From positions 1 through 44,566 of the forward strand of contig NZ_JAGRLA010000020.1 of assembly GCF_020442045.1 (NCBI RefSeq): DNA of 44,566 nt, given 5' to 3'. A program made the position numbers and the translations under genes. Shown in pieces: positions 32,352 through 41,651 of the stretch (the first letter of the stretch is position 1; each line of letters begins with the position of its first letter). This DNA is from Bauldia sp. (GTDB lineage: Bacteria; Pseudomonadota; Alphaproteobacteria; Rhizobiales; Kaistiaceae). Under the pieces are notes generated by a model, which was not told the DNA's origin, did no database searches, and saw nothing but the letters and a program-made list of their open reading frames with translations.

Positions 32352-33356
32352 ATGACGGAACGGAAGACGGCTCTGGTGATTGGCGCGACGGGCGGCTTCG
32401 GTGGTGAAGTCGCGTTGGCGTTGCTGCGGCGCGGGTGGCGGGTGAAGGCGCTGAGCCGCCGGGTCGACGAAGCCGCGAACCGCCATCCCGAACTCAAGCC
32501 GGTGGAATGGATCACCGGCGATGCGATGAACCGGGACGACGTCGTCGCCGCGGCCGAGGGCGCCGCGATCATCGTCCACGGTGCCAACCCGCCCGGCTAT
32601 CGCAATTGGGAGACGATCGCGATCCCGATGCTCGAAAATACGATCGCGGCGGCGGAAGCGACCGGCGCACGCATCGTTGTCCCGGGCAATATTTACAATT
32701 ACGGGCCGGATGCATTTCCCCTGCTCGCCGAGACGTCGCCGCAGAACCCGTCGACCCGCAAGGGCCGCGTCCGGGTCGCCATGGAGACGATGCTGGAAGA
32801 CGCCGCCAGCCGCGGTGTCCGCTCGGTTGTCGTGCGGGCCGGCGACTTCTTCGGGCCGCGGGCGGGCAACAACTGGTTCGCCGGCGCGATGGTCAAGGCC
32901 GGCAAGCCGGTGCGCTCGGTCTGGCATCCGGGAAAGCCTGGCATCGGCCACGCCTGGGCGTATCTTCCCGACCTCGCCGAGACCATGATGCAGCTGATCG
33001 AACGCGAGCGGGAACTGCCGGCTTTCGAGACCTTCCATTTCGCCGGACACTGGATGGACGACGGCATCGAGATGGCGGAGGCGATTGTCCGGGCTGCCGC
33101 CGATCCCCGCATCCCGATCCGCCGGTTTCCCTGGTGGGCGATGACGCTTGCCGCGCCCTTCGTCACGCTCGCCTATGAGATGCAGGAGATGAAATACCTG
33201 TGGAAGGAGCCGCTGCGTCTCGACAACCGGAAGCTGGTCGCCTTCCTCGGCAGCGAGCCGCATACCCCGCTGGACACCGCGGTCTCCGCCACCCTCGAGG
33301 GGCTGGGCTGCCTGCCGGGCGACGGCGCGGGGCGGGCGGTGCCGCTCGCCGCCTAA
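32352..33356 (+). CDS. NAD(P)-dependent epimerase/reductase (extended SDR-like)
   Basis: The 334-residue protein has the nucleotide-binding GATGGFGGE loop at residues 11-19 (ALVIGATGGFGGEVALALLRRGW). Further on come IIVHGANPPGY, VPGNIYNYG with the Tyr where the SDR catalytic Tyr is expected, VVRAGDFFGP and YLPDLAETM. The usual YxxxK is not obvious, so it is an atypical SDR closer to NAD-dependent epimerases and NmrA-like proteins. Substrate unknown. It is controlled by the divergent LysR gene (inference) and its stop overlaps the convergent fabI stop by 4 bases. Confidence 0.87.
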   Translation: MTERKTALVIGATGGFGGEVALALLRRGWRVKALSRRVDEAANRHPELKPVEWITGDAMNRDDVVAAAEGAAIIVHGANPPGYRNWETIAIPMLENTIAAAEATGARIVVPGNIYNYGPDAFPLLAETSPQNPSTRKGRVRVAMETMLEDAASRGVRSVVVRAGDFFGPRAGNNWFAGAMVKAGKPVRSVWHPGKPGIGHAWAYLPDLAETMMQLIERERELPAFETFHFAGHWMDDGIEMAEAIVRAAADPRIPIRRFPWWAMTLAAPFVTLAYEMQEMKYLWKEPLRLDNRKLVAFLGSEPHTPLDTAVSATLEGLGCLPGDGAGRAVPLAA

Positions 33357-34171
33357 TCCTTGACCGTGGCGATATCCGGGGCGTCGACCGCCTTCATGCC
33401 GACGACATGGTAGCCGGCGTCGGCATGGAGCACTTCGCCGGTCACGCTGCGGCCGAGGTCGGAGAGCAGGAAGAGGCCGGTATCGGCCACTTCCTCGATG
33501 GTGACCGAGCGCTTCAGCGGCGCATTCAGCTCGTTCCATTTCAGGATGTAGCGGAAGTCGCCGATACCCGAGGCAGCGAGCGTCTTGATCGGCCCGGACG
33601 AGATGGCGTTGACGCGGATCCCGTTGCCGCCGAGGTCGACGGCGAGATAGCGGACGCTCGCCTCGAGCGCCGCCTTGGCGACACCCATGACGTTGTAATG
33701 CGGCATCACCTTCTCGGCGCCGTAATAGGTGAGGGTGAGGATCGACCCGCCGTCGGTCATCAGCTTTTCGGCGCGCTGCGCCACCGCCGTCAGCGAAAAG
33801 CAGGAAATCAGCATCGTGTTGGAGAAGTTGTCGGCGGTCGTGTCGACATACCGGCCGGTCAGCTGCTCCTTGTCGGAAAAGGCGATGGCATGGACCAGGA
33901 AATCGAGGCCGCCCCACAGCTCGCCGACCGTCTCGAACACCGAATCGAGCGTTTCGGACTGGGTGACGTCGCAATGGCCGACGACCTTTGCACCGATTTC
34001 CTCGGCGAGCGGCTCGACGCGTTTCTTGAGGGCGTCGCCCTGGTAGGTCATCGCGACCTCGGCGCCGGCTTCCCGGCAGGCCCGGGCGATTCCCCATGCG
34101 ATGGAGCGGTTGTTGGCGACGCCCATGACCAGGCCGCGCTTCCCCTGCATGAGTGCGCTGGTATTGGTCAT
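33353..34171 (-). CDS. fabI: Enoyl-[acyl-carrier-protein] reductase (NADH)
   Basis: FabI reduces enoyl-ACP in each round of fatty acid elongation. The 272-residue protein has GKRGLVMGVANNRSIAWGIA as the NAD-binding start, HAIAFSDKEQL, and the catalytic Tyr-x6-Tyr-x6-Lys arrangement in YYGAEKVMPHYNVMGVAKAALE. The frame extends upstream to 34237; I use ATG 34171 (MTNTSALMQGKRG), which fits family length. In this order fabI, a histidine phosphatase, aroC and ribB form a conserved string; here a LysR/reductase pair lies between. Confidence 0.96.
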   Translation of the reverse strand: MTNTSALMQGKRGLVMGVANNRSIAWGIARACREAGAEVAMTYQGDALKKRVEPLAEEIGAKVVGHCDVTQSETLDSVFETVGELWGGLDFLVHAIAFSDKEQLTGRYVDTTADNFSNTMLISCFSLTAVAQRAEKLMTDGGSILTLTYYGAEKVMPHYNVMGVAKAALEASVRYLAVDLGGNGIRVNAISSGPIKTLAASGIGDFRYILKWNELNAPLKRSVTIEEVADTGLFLLSDLGRSVTGEVLHADAGYHVVGMKAVDAPDIATVKD

Positions 34172-34361
34172 TCGCGGCCCCGCCTTACTACGCCTTTGGA
34201 AGGCGGCCTCTATCGCATACGGCAAACCGCGCATCAAGGATGAGCGTGAGGCCTTGCGATCACAAATCCAGATAACTTGTTACGAATAAAAGGGCGGCAT
34301 CAGGCGTTTGCATCGCGGACCGGGCGCTTTCCGTGCCCGGAGCCTTAAAGGAGGCTTTGCC

Positions 34362-34748
34362 ATGAAAACCCTGATATCCGGCGCCGTTGCCGCCCTCATC
34401 GCGGCTTCGACGGCCGCGCTCGCGATGGGGCCGGCCAAGACGATGGAAACCTCGCTTGGCGAGGTCTTTGTCGATGACAACGGCATGACGCTCTATACCT
34501 TCGACAAGGACGAAACCGGCATGTCCAACTGCTACGACCAATGCGCCACCAACTGGCCGCCGCTGATGGCCGCCGATGGGGCCATGGCGGAGGGCGACTG
34601 GACGCTGGTCGAGCGCAAGGACGGCACCATGATGTGGGCCTATGACGGCAAGCCGCTCTACACCTGGATCAACGACGCCAAGCCCGGCGACGTGACCGGC
34701 GATGGCGTCGGTGGCGTCTGGCATGTCGCCAAGCCCGGCGCGATGTAG
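34362..34748 (+). CDS. Secreted repeat protein of unknown function (PF03640/COG4315 type)
   Basis: The 128-residue protein has a signal peptide (MKTLISGAVAALIAASTAALAMG) and two copies of the family repeat: GEVFVDDNGMTLYTFDKDETGMSNCYDQCATNWPPL and TLVERKDGTMMWAYDGKPLYTWINDAKPGD. The Cys pair in NCYDQC is conserved in the first repeat. The function is unknown; it is periplasmic or outer-membrane associated. AAGGAGG lies about 9 bases before the ATG. Confidence 0.9.
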   Translation: MKTLISGAVAALIAASTAALAMGPAKTMETSLGEVFVDDNGMTLYTFDKDETGMSNCYDQCATNWPPLMAADGAMAEGDWTLVERKDGTMMWAYDGKPLYTWINDAKPGDVTGDGVGGVWHVAKPGAM

Positions 34749-34828
34749 GCCTTCCGGGAACTGCGACGTGCCGCTGATGCGGTGCGTCGCCTCGACGTGT
34801 CCGGTCGGGCCGCCTAGAATGGCGGCCA

Positions 34829-36259
34829 ATGGACGCCAAGATTCCCTTCCCGGACAGTGCGCTTGTCGATCGTTTCGCGGCGATCGTCGGCACGGAATAC
34901 GCGCTGCGCGATCCGGCCGCGATGGCCGCATATCTCAGCGAACCGCGCAACAAGTTCCACGGGACGACGCCGCTGGTCCTCAGGCCCGGCACGGTGGGCG
35001 AGGTCTCGGCCATCCTTCGGCTCGCCAACGAGACCGGTACGGCGATCGTGCCGCAAAGCGGCAATACCGGGGTCGTCGGCGGTCAGGTGCCGGACGCCAG
35101 CGGCAGCCAGGTGATTCTCTCGCTGGCGCGTCTCAACCGGATTCGTGAGGTCGACGCGGCCGGCGACACCATGACGGCGGAGGCCGGCGTCATCCTCGCC
35201 GATGCCCATGCCGCCGCCGACGCGGTGGGGCGCCTGTATCCCCTGTCGCTCGCCTCCGAAGGGTCGTGCCGGATCGGCGGCAACCTCTCGACCAATGCCG
35301 GGGGCACGGCGGTGCTGGCCTATGGCAACACCCGTGAGCTCGTCCTCGGCGTCGAGGTCGTGCTTGCCTCGGGTGAGATCTGGGACGGCCTGAGGAAGCT
35401 GCGCAAGGACAATACCGGCTACGACCTCCGCGATATGTTCGTCGGCGCCGAGGGAACGCTCGGGGTGATCACGGCGGCGGTGTTGCGGCTCGTTCCCAAG
35501 CCGCGCGGCAAGAGCGTCGCGATCGTCGGTCTCCAGAGCCCCGCGGCGGCGCTCGGCCTTTTCGAGATCGCCCGCAGCTACGCCGGGCGCAATCTCACGG
35601 CCTTCGAGATCATGCCGCGGATCGCGATCGAGACGGTCGTGCGATACGTGCCCGGCACGCGCGATCCGATTGCCGGACCGCATCCCTGGTACATCCTGTT
35701 CGAGGTCTCGTCCCTGCGCTCCGAGGAGGATGCCCGGGCGACCGTCGAGGCGATCTTCGCCGACGGCTTCTCGAAGGACCTGGTCGACGACGGTGTCCAG
35801 GCCCAGTCGCTCGAGCAGGTCAACGCCTTCTGGCTCCTCCGCGACGCCCTTTCCGAGGTCCAGAAGCACGAGGGCGGTTCGATCAAGCATGACGTCGGCG
35901 TGCCGCAGGCAGCGGTGCCCGAACTCATAGAGCGGGCGGGGGAGGCGGTGCGGAAGGTCGTTCCCGGCTGCCGCCCGTTCCCGTTCGGCCATATCGGCGA
36001 CGGCAACATCCACTACAACATCACCCAGCCTGAAGGCATGGACAAGGCCGCCTTCCTCGCCCGCTGGGATGACGTCAACGCGGTGGTCCATGCGATTGTC
36101 GGCGAACTCGGCGGCACCATTTCCGCCGAGCACGGCATCGGCCAGCTGAAACGCGACCTGCTCAAGACGGTGAAGAGCCCGCTCGAGATCGACATGATGC
36201 GGCGGCTGAAGTCCGCCTTCGATCCGAAGGGCATCCTCAATCCCGGCAAGGTGTTGTGA
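34829..36259 (+). CDS. FAD-binding oxidoreductase, D-2-hydroxyglutarate dehydrogenase type
   Basis: The 476-residue flavoprotein has a FAD_binding_4 domain (VPQSGNTGVVGGQVPDASGSQVILSL, about residues 72-97; LASEGSCRIGGNLSTNAGGTAVLAYGNTRELVLGVEVV) and a C-terminal FAD-oxidase domain with the metal-binding FPFGHIGDGNIHYN (about residue 387) and ISAEHGIGQLKRDLL. This is the layout of D-2-hydroxyglutarate/D-lactate dehydrogenases of the GlcD family. Oxidation of D-2-hydroxyglutarate, a by-product of serine synthesis, is the best guess; D-lactate is possible. It stands alone. Confidence 0.9.
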   Translation: MDAKIPFPDSALVDRFAAIVGTEYALRDPAAMAAYLSEPRNKFHGTTPLVLRPGTVGEVSAILRLANETGTAIVPQSGNTGVVGGQVPDASGSQVILSLARLNRIREVDAAGDTMTAEAGVILADAHAAADAVGRLYPLSLASEGSCRIGGNLSTNAGGTAVLAYGNTRELVLGVEVVLASGEIWDGLRKLRKDNTGYDLRDMFVGAEGTLGVITAAVLRLVPKPRGKSVAIVGLQSPAAALGLFEIARSYAGRNLTAFEIMPRIAIETVVRYVPGTRDPIAGPHPWYILFEVSSLRSEEDARATVEAIFADGFSKDLVDDGVQAQSLEQVNAFWLLRDALSEVQKHEGGSIKHDVGVPQAAVPELIERAGEAVRKVVPGCRPFPFGHIGDGNIHYNITQPEGMDKAAFLARWDDVNAVVHAIVGELGGTISAEHGIGQLKRDLLKTVKSPLEIDMMRRLKSAFDPKGILNPGKVL

Positions 36260-36401
36260 ACCCTGACCGGTTACCTGCCGCTAACCCTCTGGCCAGTCAG
36301 TAAAATTTAACCGAACCCCTTAAGCGGATACTGATCCCTTTCTGTCACCTTGGCGCCACTGAACGAGGTCCACGAACAAACGGACCCGGGGAGCGTTATT
36401 G

Positions 36402-36962
36402 GTGCGTCAGACAGCTGTGGCCGGCAAGGCCGCGGCGGGTTCGAGCCGGAGTTTCCGGCTCGACCCGTTCGCCTTGCCCATCCGTCATGTTTCTCCGCCG
36501 GATTGGCCGGCATTCACGCTTGATCGCCAGCGTGCGGTCGTTCGCCTGCCTCTCGCCGGGACATTGGCGACGATCACGGTGCCGGTCGACGCCTATGACG
36601 GCGTTTCGGTTCGTATCGAGCCGGTCGGCACGGAGGGCGAGATCACCGTCATGGTCGAATTGATGCACCGTGACCCCGCCCTGACCCTGCCGCTTGTCAT
36701 CGCCGCCTCGCCGGAGGACGCCGCGGCGGACTGGATCGCATGGGGGCGCACCCTCAACCTGCCGCTGCTCGTCATCGAGAGCGACGGCACGGTACGGGTG
36801 CCGGTCAAGAACATGGGTTCCGTTGCGGTCGCGAAGCCGCTGACCCGCCGCAATCGCGGCCTGTTCAGGGGGCGGCGGTCGCGCAACATCAGGCGACGCA
36901 AGGTGGGATCGAGCCGCGGGACCGAGGTCCTGGCGGGCCGCGAGATCATCGCCCGGGATTGA
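36402..36962 (+). CDS. DUF6101 family protein
   Basis: The 186-residue protein has SRSFRLDPFALPIRHVSPP near its N-terminus and VPVDAYDGVSVRIEP, a pattern I know from DUF6101 proteins of Hyphomicrobiales. The function is unknown. The C-terminus is strongly basic (RRNRGLFRGRRSRNIRRRKVG). No signal or membrane segment is visible. GTG 36402 has GGGGAG 8 bases upstream; the TTG just before it (36399) is an alternative start. Confidence 0.8.
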   Translation: MRQTAVAGKAAAGSSRSFRLDPFALPIRHVSPPDWPAFTLDRQRAVVRLPLAGTLATITVPVDAYDGVSVRIEPVGTEGEITVMVELMHRDPALTLPLVIAASPEDAAADWIAWGRTLNLPLLVIESDGTVRVPVKNMGSVAVAKPLTRRNRGLFRGRRSRNIRRRKVGSSRGTEVLAGREIIARD

Positions 36963-36974
36963 CCCGGCCGGAGC

Positions 36975-37466
36975 CTAAAGCAGCTTGCTGTCGTCGGCCC
37001 TTATGCCGGTGAGCCGCCAGGTGCCGCCTGCCGGCTGGCAAGCCTCGCCGCTGTAGCGACGCACGCCCCTGAGGTCGCTGACCGTGGTCGAGAAGGGCCG
37101 GCAGGTTCCACCATTGCGCTGCTCGGCCGTGGCGACCGTGATCGAACCGTAGGATCCGGTCTGCGGGTTGCTCCACGGCCGCGTCAGGTCGGCATCCTTC
37201 GGGGCGATTCCGGCGACCGTCCGGCGCATCGCCTCCCAGTCGGAAGGATCGACGCCGTCGGTCACCGAAACCTGGATCGAGCCGGTGGCGATCGGGTCCG
37301 TTGCCTGCGTCGGCAGTCCGACCTGGGCGCATCCTCCAGCCGACAACGCGATGGCGGCCAATAATGCCGCCCGGAAGAATGGCGGAGCCTGGCGGCCGCC
37401 TTCACCGGTGATCGGCGATTGGCGGCGCGGGTCGCGACGGCTATATGGGGGACGTGACCTCTTCAA
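36975..37466 (-). CDS. RT0821/Lpp0805-type surface lipoprotein
   Basis: The protein is 163 residues if it starts at TTG 37466, which has CAGGAG 9 bases upstream; no ATG lies in a sensible place. A basic start and a hydrophobic stretch ([17 protein letters not shown]) end in the lipobox LSAGGC, so it is probably lipidated and exported. The C-terminal part, [36 protein letters not shown], is the characteristic end of 17-kDa/RT0821 surface proteins. It is divergent from pdxH, a neighbour pair common in this order. The TTG start is the uncertain point. Confidence 0.8.
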   Translation of the reverse strand: MKRSRPPYSRRDPRRQSPITGEGGRQAPPFFRAALLAAIALSAGGCAQVGLPTQATDPIATGSIQVSVTDGVDPSDWEAMRRTVAGIAPKDADLTRPWSNPQTGSYGSITVATAEQRNGGTCRPFSTTVSDLRGVRRYSGEACQPAGGTWRLTGIRADDSKLL

Positions 37467-37515
37467 GGCCGATGGCTCCTGGCACAATGCCCACCAGCAT
37501 CGTGATATTTCGTTA

Positions 37516-38112
37516 ATGACTCGTGACCTCGAACAGTCGGCGGATCCGATTTCGCTGTTTTCCGAATGGTTTGGCGAGGCGGAAGCGTCCGAGCCCAACG
37601 ATCCCAACGCCATGGCGCTGGCCACCGTCGACGAGGACGGACTGCCGGACGTCCGGATGGTCCTCCTCAAGAGCTTCGACGCGGACGGGTTCGTCTTCTT
37701 CACCAACTACGAAAGCGCCAAGGGGAGGGAATTGCTAGCCAATCCGAAGGCGGCTCTCTGTTTCCACTGGAAGAGCCTTCGCCGCTCGGTCCGGGTCCGC
37801 GGCCCGGTGAGCGAGGTATCGAAGGAGGAAGCCGACGCCTATTTCGCCTCGCGGGCGCGCGGCAGCAGGATCGGCGCGTGGGCGAGCAAGCAGTCGCGGC
37901 CACTGGAATCGCGCTTTGCACTGGAGAAGGCGGTCGCCGCCTTCACCGCCAGGTTCGGAGTCGGCGAAATCCCCCGGCCCGACTACTGGTCGGGCTTCCG
38001 GATCGCGCCTCAGCAGATCGAATTCTGGGCCGATCGGCCGTTCCGGCTCCACGACCGCATCAAGTTCGTCAGGACCGCCGACGGCTGGGAGAAGTCCCGG
38101 CTCTATCCGTAG
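37516..38112 (+). CDS. pdxH: Pyridoxamine 5'-phosphate oxidase
   Basis: PdxH oxidises pyridoxine/pyridoxamine phosphate to pyridoxal phosphate with FMN. The 198-residue protein has [24 protein letters not shown], the FMN-binding start, [42 protein letters not shown] and the C-terminal dimerisation part [17 protein letters not shown]...RLYP. It starts at ATG 37516 and converges on the antiporter gene with 9 bases between the ends. Confidence 0.97.
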   Translation: MTRDLEQSADPISLFSEWFGEAEASEPNDPNAMALATVDEDGLPDVRMVLLKSFDADGFVFFTNYESAKGRELLANPKAALCFHWKSLRRSVRVRGPVSEVSKEEADAYFASRARGSRIGAWASKQSRPLESRFALEKAVAAFTARFGVGEIPRPDYWSGFRIAPQQIEFWADRPFRLHDRIKFVRTADGWEKSRLYP

Positions 38113-38121
38113 GGCCGGCCC

Positions 38122-39966
38122 TCAGCGCTCGGTGCCGGCTTCGGCCTCGTCGGACTCGACGTCCTTGGCGACCACCGCCGTTTCGGGGCTGAGCGGTTCG
38201 GCGGCCCGCTTCGGTTCGGACAGCGGCGTTGGCATCGGCCGGGTCTTCAGCAGCTCGCGTCCGCTGTAGATTCCCTCGGCCATCTGGATCTTGAAGCGCT
38301 CGGCGTCCCGCTTGCGAACGCCGTCGGCGACCTCGGCCGCCTCGTCCTCCGGAATGCCGAGCGCCATGAGCGCGGCTTGTCCGAAGAGCATGGCGGATTC
38401 GAGGGTCTCGCGAATCTCGTAGTCGACGCCGGCGCCGATAAGGCTCAGCGAATGGCCACGGTCATAGGAGCGGACCAGCAGCCTGGCGAAGGGGAATTCC
38501 GTCTTGATGATCTCGACGGCCTTGTCAGTGGCCCGGCGGTCGTCGATGCAGATGGCGATGACTCTTGCCCGTCCCGCTCCCGCCGCCCGCAGCACGTCGA
38601 GCCGCGATCCGTCCCCGTAATAGATCTTGAAGCCGAACCGCGCGGCGCTGCGGATCATCTCGGTGTCGGAATCGATGATCGAAACGTCGATGCCCTTGGC
38701 CAGAAGCGTCTGGCTGGCGACCTGTCCGAAACGGCCGAAGCCGATGATCAGTGCCGTTCCGTCCAGCCCGTCGGCGGCCTCGACGCCTTCGAAGGACTCG
38801 CGTTCGGGAAGGAGGCGCGCGAGGATGAACGGCGCCAGCGGCGTCAGGGCCATCGATACGATCACCGCGGCGTTGAGGAGGGCGGTGACATCCGGCGTGA
38901 AGAGACCGGCGCTTGTTGCCGTCGCATAGAGCACGAAGCCGAATTCGCCCCCCTGGGCCAGCATCAGCGCGATACGCGTCGCGTCCGGGTTGCCGTTGCC
39001 GAAGGCCCGGGCGACGCCATAGATACCGGCCGTCTTGAGGACCATGAAGCCGACCACGGCGGCGATGATCACCAGCCAGGACTGGCCGATATAGGCGAGA
39101 TCCAGCGACATGCCGACGCCGAGGAAGAAGAGCCCGAGCAGGAGGCCGCGGAATGGCTCGATATCCGCCTCCAGCTCGTGGCGGAAGCTCGATTCGGAGA
39201 GGAGCACACCGGCGATGAAGGCGCCCATCGCCATCGACAACCCGCTAAGCTGCATGACGAAGGCGGAGCCGAGGACGACGAGCAGCGCCGCCGCCGTCAT
39301 CACCTCACGGGCGCGGGTGTCGGCAAGGAAGCGGAAGATCGGGTTCAACAGGTAGCGCCCGGCGATAACGACGCCGACCACCGCGCCGATCGCGACGCCC
39401 GCCTCGAGCCATCCCGACGGTCCGTGGCCTTCGTTGACCGACGGCGCCAGGAAGGCGACCACCGCCAGGGCGGGAACGATGGCGAGGTCCTGGAGAAGCA
39501 GGATCGAGAAGATCTTCTGGCCATGGGTATCGGTGGTCTGGCCGTTCTCCTCGAGGATCTGCATGACGATCGCCGTCGAGGAAAGGGCGAGGCCCATGGC
39601 GGCGACGACCGCGACCGGCGGCGACAGTCCGGCGAGCATTGCCGCCCCCGCGAGCAGGGCGGTGCAGACCAGCACCTGGGCGAGCCCGAGCCCGAAGATG
39701 TCCCGTTTCAGCGACCACAGCCGCGACGGCTTCAACTCCAGGCCGATGATGAAGAGAAGCATGACGACGCCGAGCTCGGCGACGCTGAGGATCGCTTCCG
39801 GGTCATTGAACACCCGCAGCCCGAACGGGCCGATGGCGACGCCGGCGACCAGATAGCCGATGACCGATCCGAGACCGATCCGCTTGAAGATCGGCACCGC
39901 GACGACGCCCGCACCGAGGAGCGCGACCGCAGGCAGCAGGTCAAATCCATGCGTCTCGACGGCCAT
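38122..39966 (-). CDS. CPA2-family monovalent cation:proton antiporter (KefC-like)
   Basis: The 614-residue protein has about a dozen membrane helices of the Na_H_Exchanger type up to about residue 385 (for example GLALSSTAIVMQILEENGQ and ILLLQDLAIVPALAVVAFL), followed by a TrkA_N domain with the NAD-binding GFGRFGQVASQTLLAKGIDVSIID. This is the KefB/KefC architecture: potassium or sodium exchange for protons, gated through the nucleotide-binding domain. No TrkA_C domain is evident; the C-terminus is charged. ATG 39966 follows GGAG; the frame extends to 39993. Confidence 0.93.
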   Translation of the reverse strand: MAVETHGFDLLPAVALLGAGVVAVPIFKRIGLGSVIGYLVAGVAIGPFGLRVFNDPEAILSVAELGVVMLLFIIGLELKPSRLWSLKRDIFGLGLAQVLVCTALLAGAAMLAGLSPPVAVVAAMGLALSSTAIVMQILEENGQTTDTHGQKIFSILLLQDLAIVPALAVVAFLAPSVNEGHGPSGWLEAGVAIGAVVGVVIAGRYLLNPIFRFLADTRAREVMTAAALLVVLGSAFVMQLSGLSMAMGAFIAGVLLSESSFRHELEADIEPFRGLLLGLFFLGVGMSLDLAYIGQSWLVIIAAVVGFMVLKTAGIYGVARAFGNGNPDATRIALMLAQGGEFGFVLYATATSAGLFTPDVTALLNAAVIVSMALTPLAPFILARLLPERESFEGVEAADGLDGTALIIGFGRFGQVASQTLLAKGIDVSIIDSDTEMIRSAARFGFKIYYGDGSRLDVLRAAGAGRARVIAICIDDRRATDKAVEIIKTEFPFARLLVRSYDRGHSLSLIGAGVDYEIRETLESAMLFGQAALMALGIPEDEAAEVADGVRKRDAERFKIQMAEGIYSGRELLKTRPMPTPLSEPKRAAEPLSPETAVVAKDVESDEAEAGTER

Positions 39967-40069
39967 TCTCCAGCGCCCTCTTTCGCAGCGCAAACAGATA
40001 GGGGCGGCAGCGATTACTGTCGAGGGGAGATTGTATGCAAGCCGCCTCTTCGCTGGTCGAAGCCTGGGA

Positions 40070-41491
40070 TCAGGCGGTGCCGCCGACCGTGATCTTGTCG
40101 ATCCGCAGCGTCGGCTGGCCGACGCCGACGGGCACGCCCTGGCCCTGCTTGCCGCAGGTGCCGATGCCGGGATCGAGCTGCATGTCGTTGCCGATCATCC
40201 TGACCCGGGTCAGCGCGTCCGGGCCGTTGCCGATCAGCATCGCGCCCTTGATCGCCGGCCCGATCCTGCCGCCTTCGATCCGGTAGGCCTCGGTGCAGGA
40301 GAAGACGAACTTGCCCGATGTGATGTCGACCTGGCCGCCGCCGAAGGAGACGGCGTAGATGCCGTCCTTGACCGAGGCGAGAACCTCGGCCGGATCGGCT
40401 TCGCCGCCGAGCATGATGGTGTTGGTCATCCGCGGCATCGGGATATGGGCGTAGGATTCGCGTCGGCCGTTGCCGGTCGGCGCCATCCCCATCAGCCGGG
40501 CGTTCTGGCGATCCTGCATATAGCCGACGAGGATGCCGTCCTCGATCAGGGTGGTCGAGGAGGTCGGCGTGCCCTCGTCGTCGACGGTGAGCGATCCGCG
40601 ACGTCCGGGAATCGTGCCGTCGTCGATGACGGTCACGCCGGGAGAGGCGACGCGCTCGCCCATCAGGCCGGCAAAGGCGCTCTCCTTCTTGCGGTTGAAA
40701 TCGCCCTCGAGGCCATGGCCGACGGCCTCGTGGAGGAGGATGCCCGGCCAGCCGGGACCGAGCACGATGTCGAAGGTCCCGGCCGGCGCCGGCACCGCGG
40801 TGAGATTGACCAGTGCCTGGCGGAGCGCCTCGTCGACCGCCGACTGCCATGACTCCCCGGTGACGAAATGCGCGAAGCCCTCGCGGCCGCCCATGCCGTG
40901 CGAGCCGGATTCCTGCCGGTCGCCGTCGCCGACCACGACATTGACTCCGACCCGGACCAGGGGACGGACGTCACGGACCAGCCTGCCGTCGGCCCGCAGG
41001 ATTTCGACGACCTTGTAGGAGCCGGCAAGCGACGCGGTGACCTGACGGACCTTGTCGTCCTTCTGGCGCGCATAGGCGTCGATCTTCTCGAGCAGCTTGA
41101 CCTTCTCGGCGAAGCTCGGCGCGCCGAGCGGGCTCTCGTCGCCATAGAGCGATCGATTGGTCCCCTGCGGGCCGTCGGCATAGACGCCGGTATGCCCGGC
41201 CTTGACCGCCTGTACGGCATCGGCGGCCCGCTTGATCGCCTGCTCGGAGATTTCGCCGGAATGGGCGTATCCGGCCGCTTCGCCGGCAACCGCCCTGAGA
41301 CCGAAGCCCTGATTGGTATCGAAGCTCGCCGACTTCAGCCGTCCATTGTCGAAGACGAGCCCCTCCGACTGGGCGAATTCGAAATAGAGCTCGCCGTCGT
41401 CGGCGCCCCGCAGGGCATCGGCAAGGAGCGTCGTCGCGCGGGCGGGGTCGAGGCCGGCGCGGTCGAGGAGCGAATGGGGCTTGTCGGTCAT
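40070..41491 (-). CDS. tldD: Metalloprotease TldD
   Basis: TldD works with TldE (PmbA, not in this window) as a zinc protease with a narrow channel that trims unfolded peptides; in other bacteria it matures some peptide toxins and antibiotics. The 473-residue protein carries the zinc site HEAVGHGLEGD (His near residue 253) and the later Cys region GTCGKQGQGVPVGVGQPTLRI. Length and start (MTDKPHSLLDRAGLD) are normal. It usually lies beside the ialB-type gene and the cytochrome oxidase operon in this order, as here. Confidence 0.96.
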   Translation of the reverse strand: MTDKPHSLLDRAGLDPARATTLLADALRGADDGELYFEFAQSEGLVFDNGRLKSASFDTNQGFGLRAVAGEAAGYAHSGEISEQAIKRAADAVQAVKAGHTGVYADGPQGTNRSLYGDESPLGAPSFAEKVKLLEKIDAYARQKDDKVRQVTASLAGSYKVVEILRADGRLVRDVRPLVRVGVNVVVGDGDRQESGSHGMGGREGFAHFVTGESWQSAVDEALRQALVNLTAVPAPAGTFDIVLGPGWPGILLHEAVGHGLEGDFNRKKESAFAGLMGERVASPGVTVIDDGTIPGRRGSLTVDDEGTPTSSTTLIEDGILVGYMQDRQNARLMGMAPTGNGRRESYAHIPMPRMTNTIMLGGEADPAEVLASVKDGIYAVSFGGGQVDITSGKFVFSCTEAYRIEGGRIGPAIKGAMLIGNGPDALTRVRMIGNDMQLDPGIGTCGKQGQGVPVGVGQPTLRIDKITVGGTA

Positions 41492-41576
41492 ATCGGGTGT
41501 CCGGTGGCGGTCTGGTCAGCCCGATATGTGTGGCATTTCGCCGGCGGTTCCAACCCCCGGTCGCCCGGACCGGGCA

Positions 41577-41605
41577 TTCCCGCGCTCCGCCGCGCGGCGC
41601 GGGAA
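41577..41605 (-). terminator. Strong GC hairpin downstream of the IalB-domain gene
   Basis: TTCCCGCGC and GCGCGGGAA are perfect 9-base arms around an 11-base GC-rich loop. It stands between the ialB stop (41652) and the tldD start (41491), so it could separate the two transcripts. No T run follows in either direction. Confidence 0.5.
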
Positions 41606-41651
41606 GGGGGCCGGATCGCGAATCGCCTTTCCGTTGGCGTGTGATCGCGTC

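Noticed and set aside
36307..36323. CtrA-like TTAA...TTAA in front of the DUF6101 gene
   Set aside because: The spacing is nine bases rather than seven, and the flanking bases do not match the consensus.
38377..40092. Open frame of 571 codons on the plus strand opposite the antiporter gene
   Set aside because: The composition is Asp/Glu/Arg/His-rich and typical of an antisense shadow of a membrane protein; the antiporter on the other strand has clear domains.
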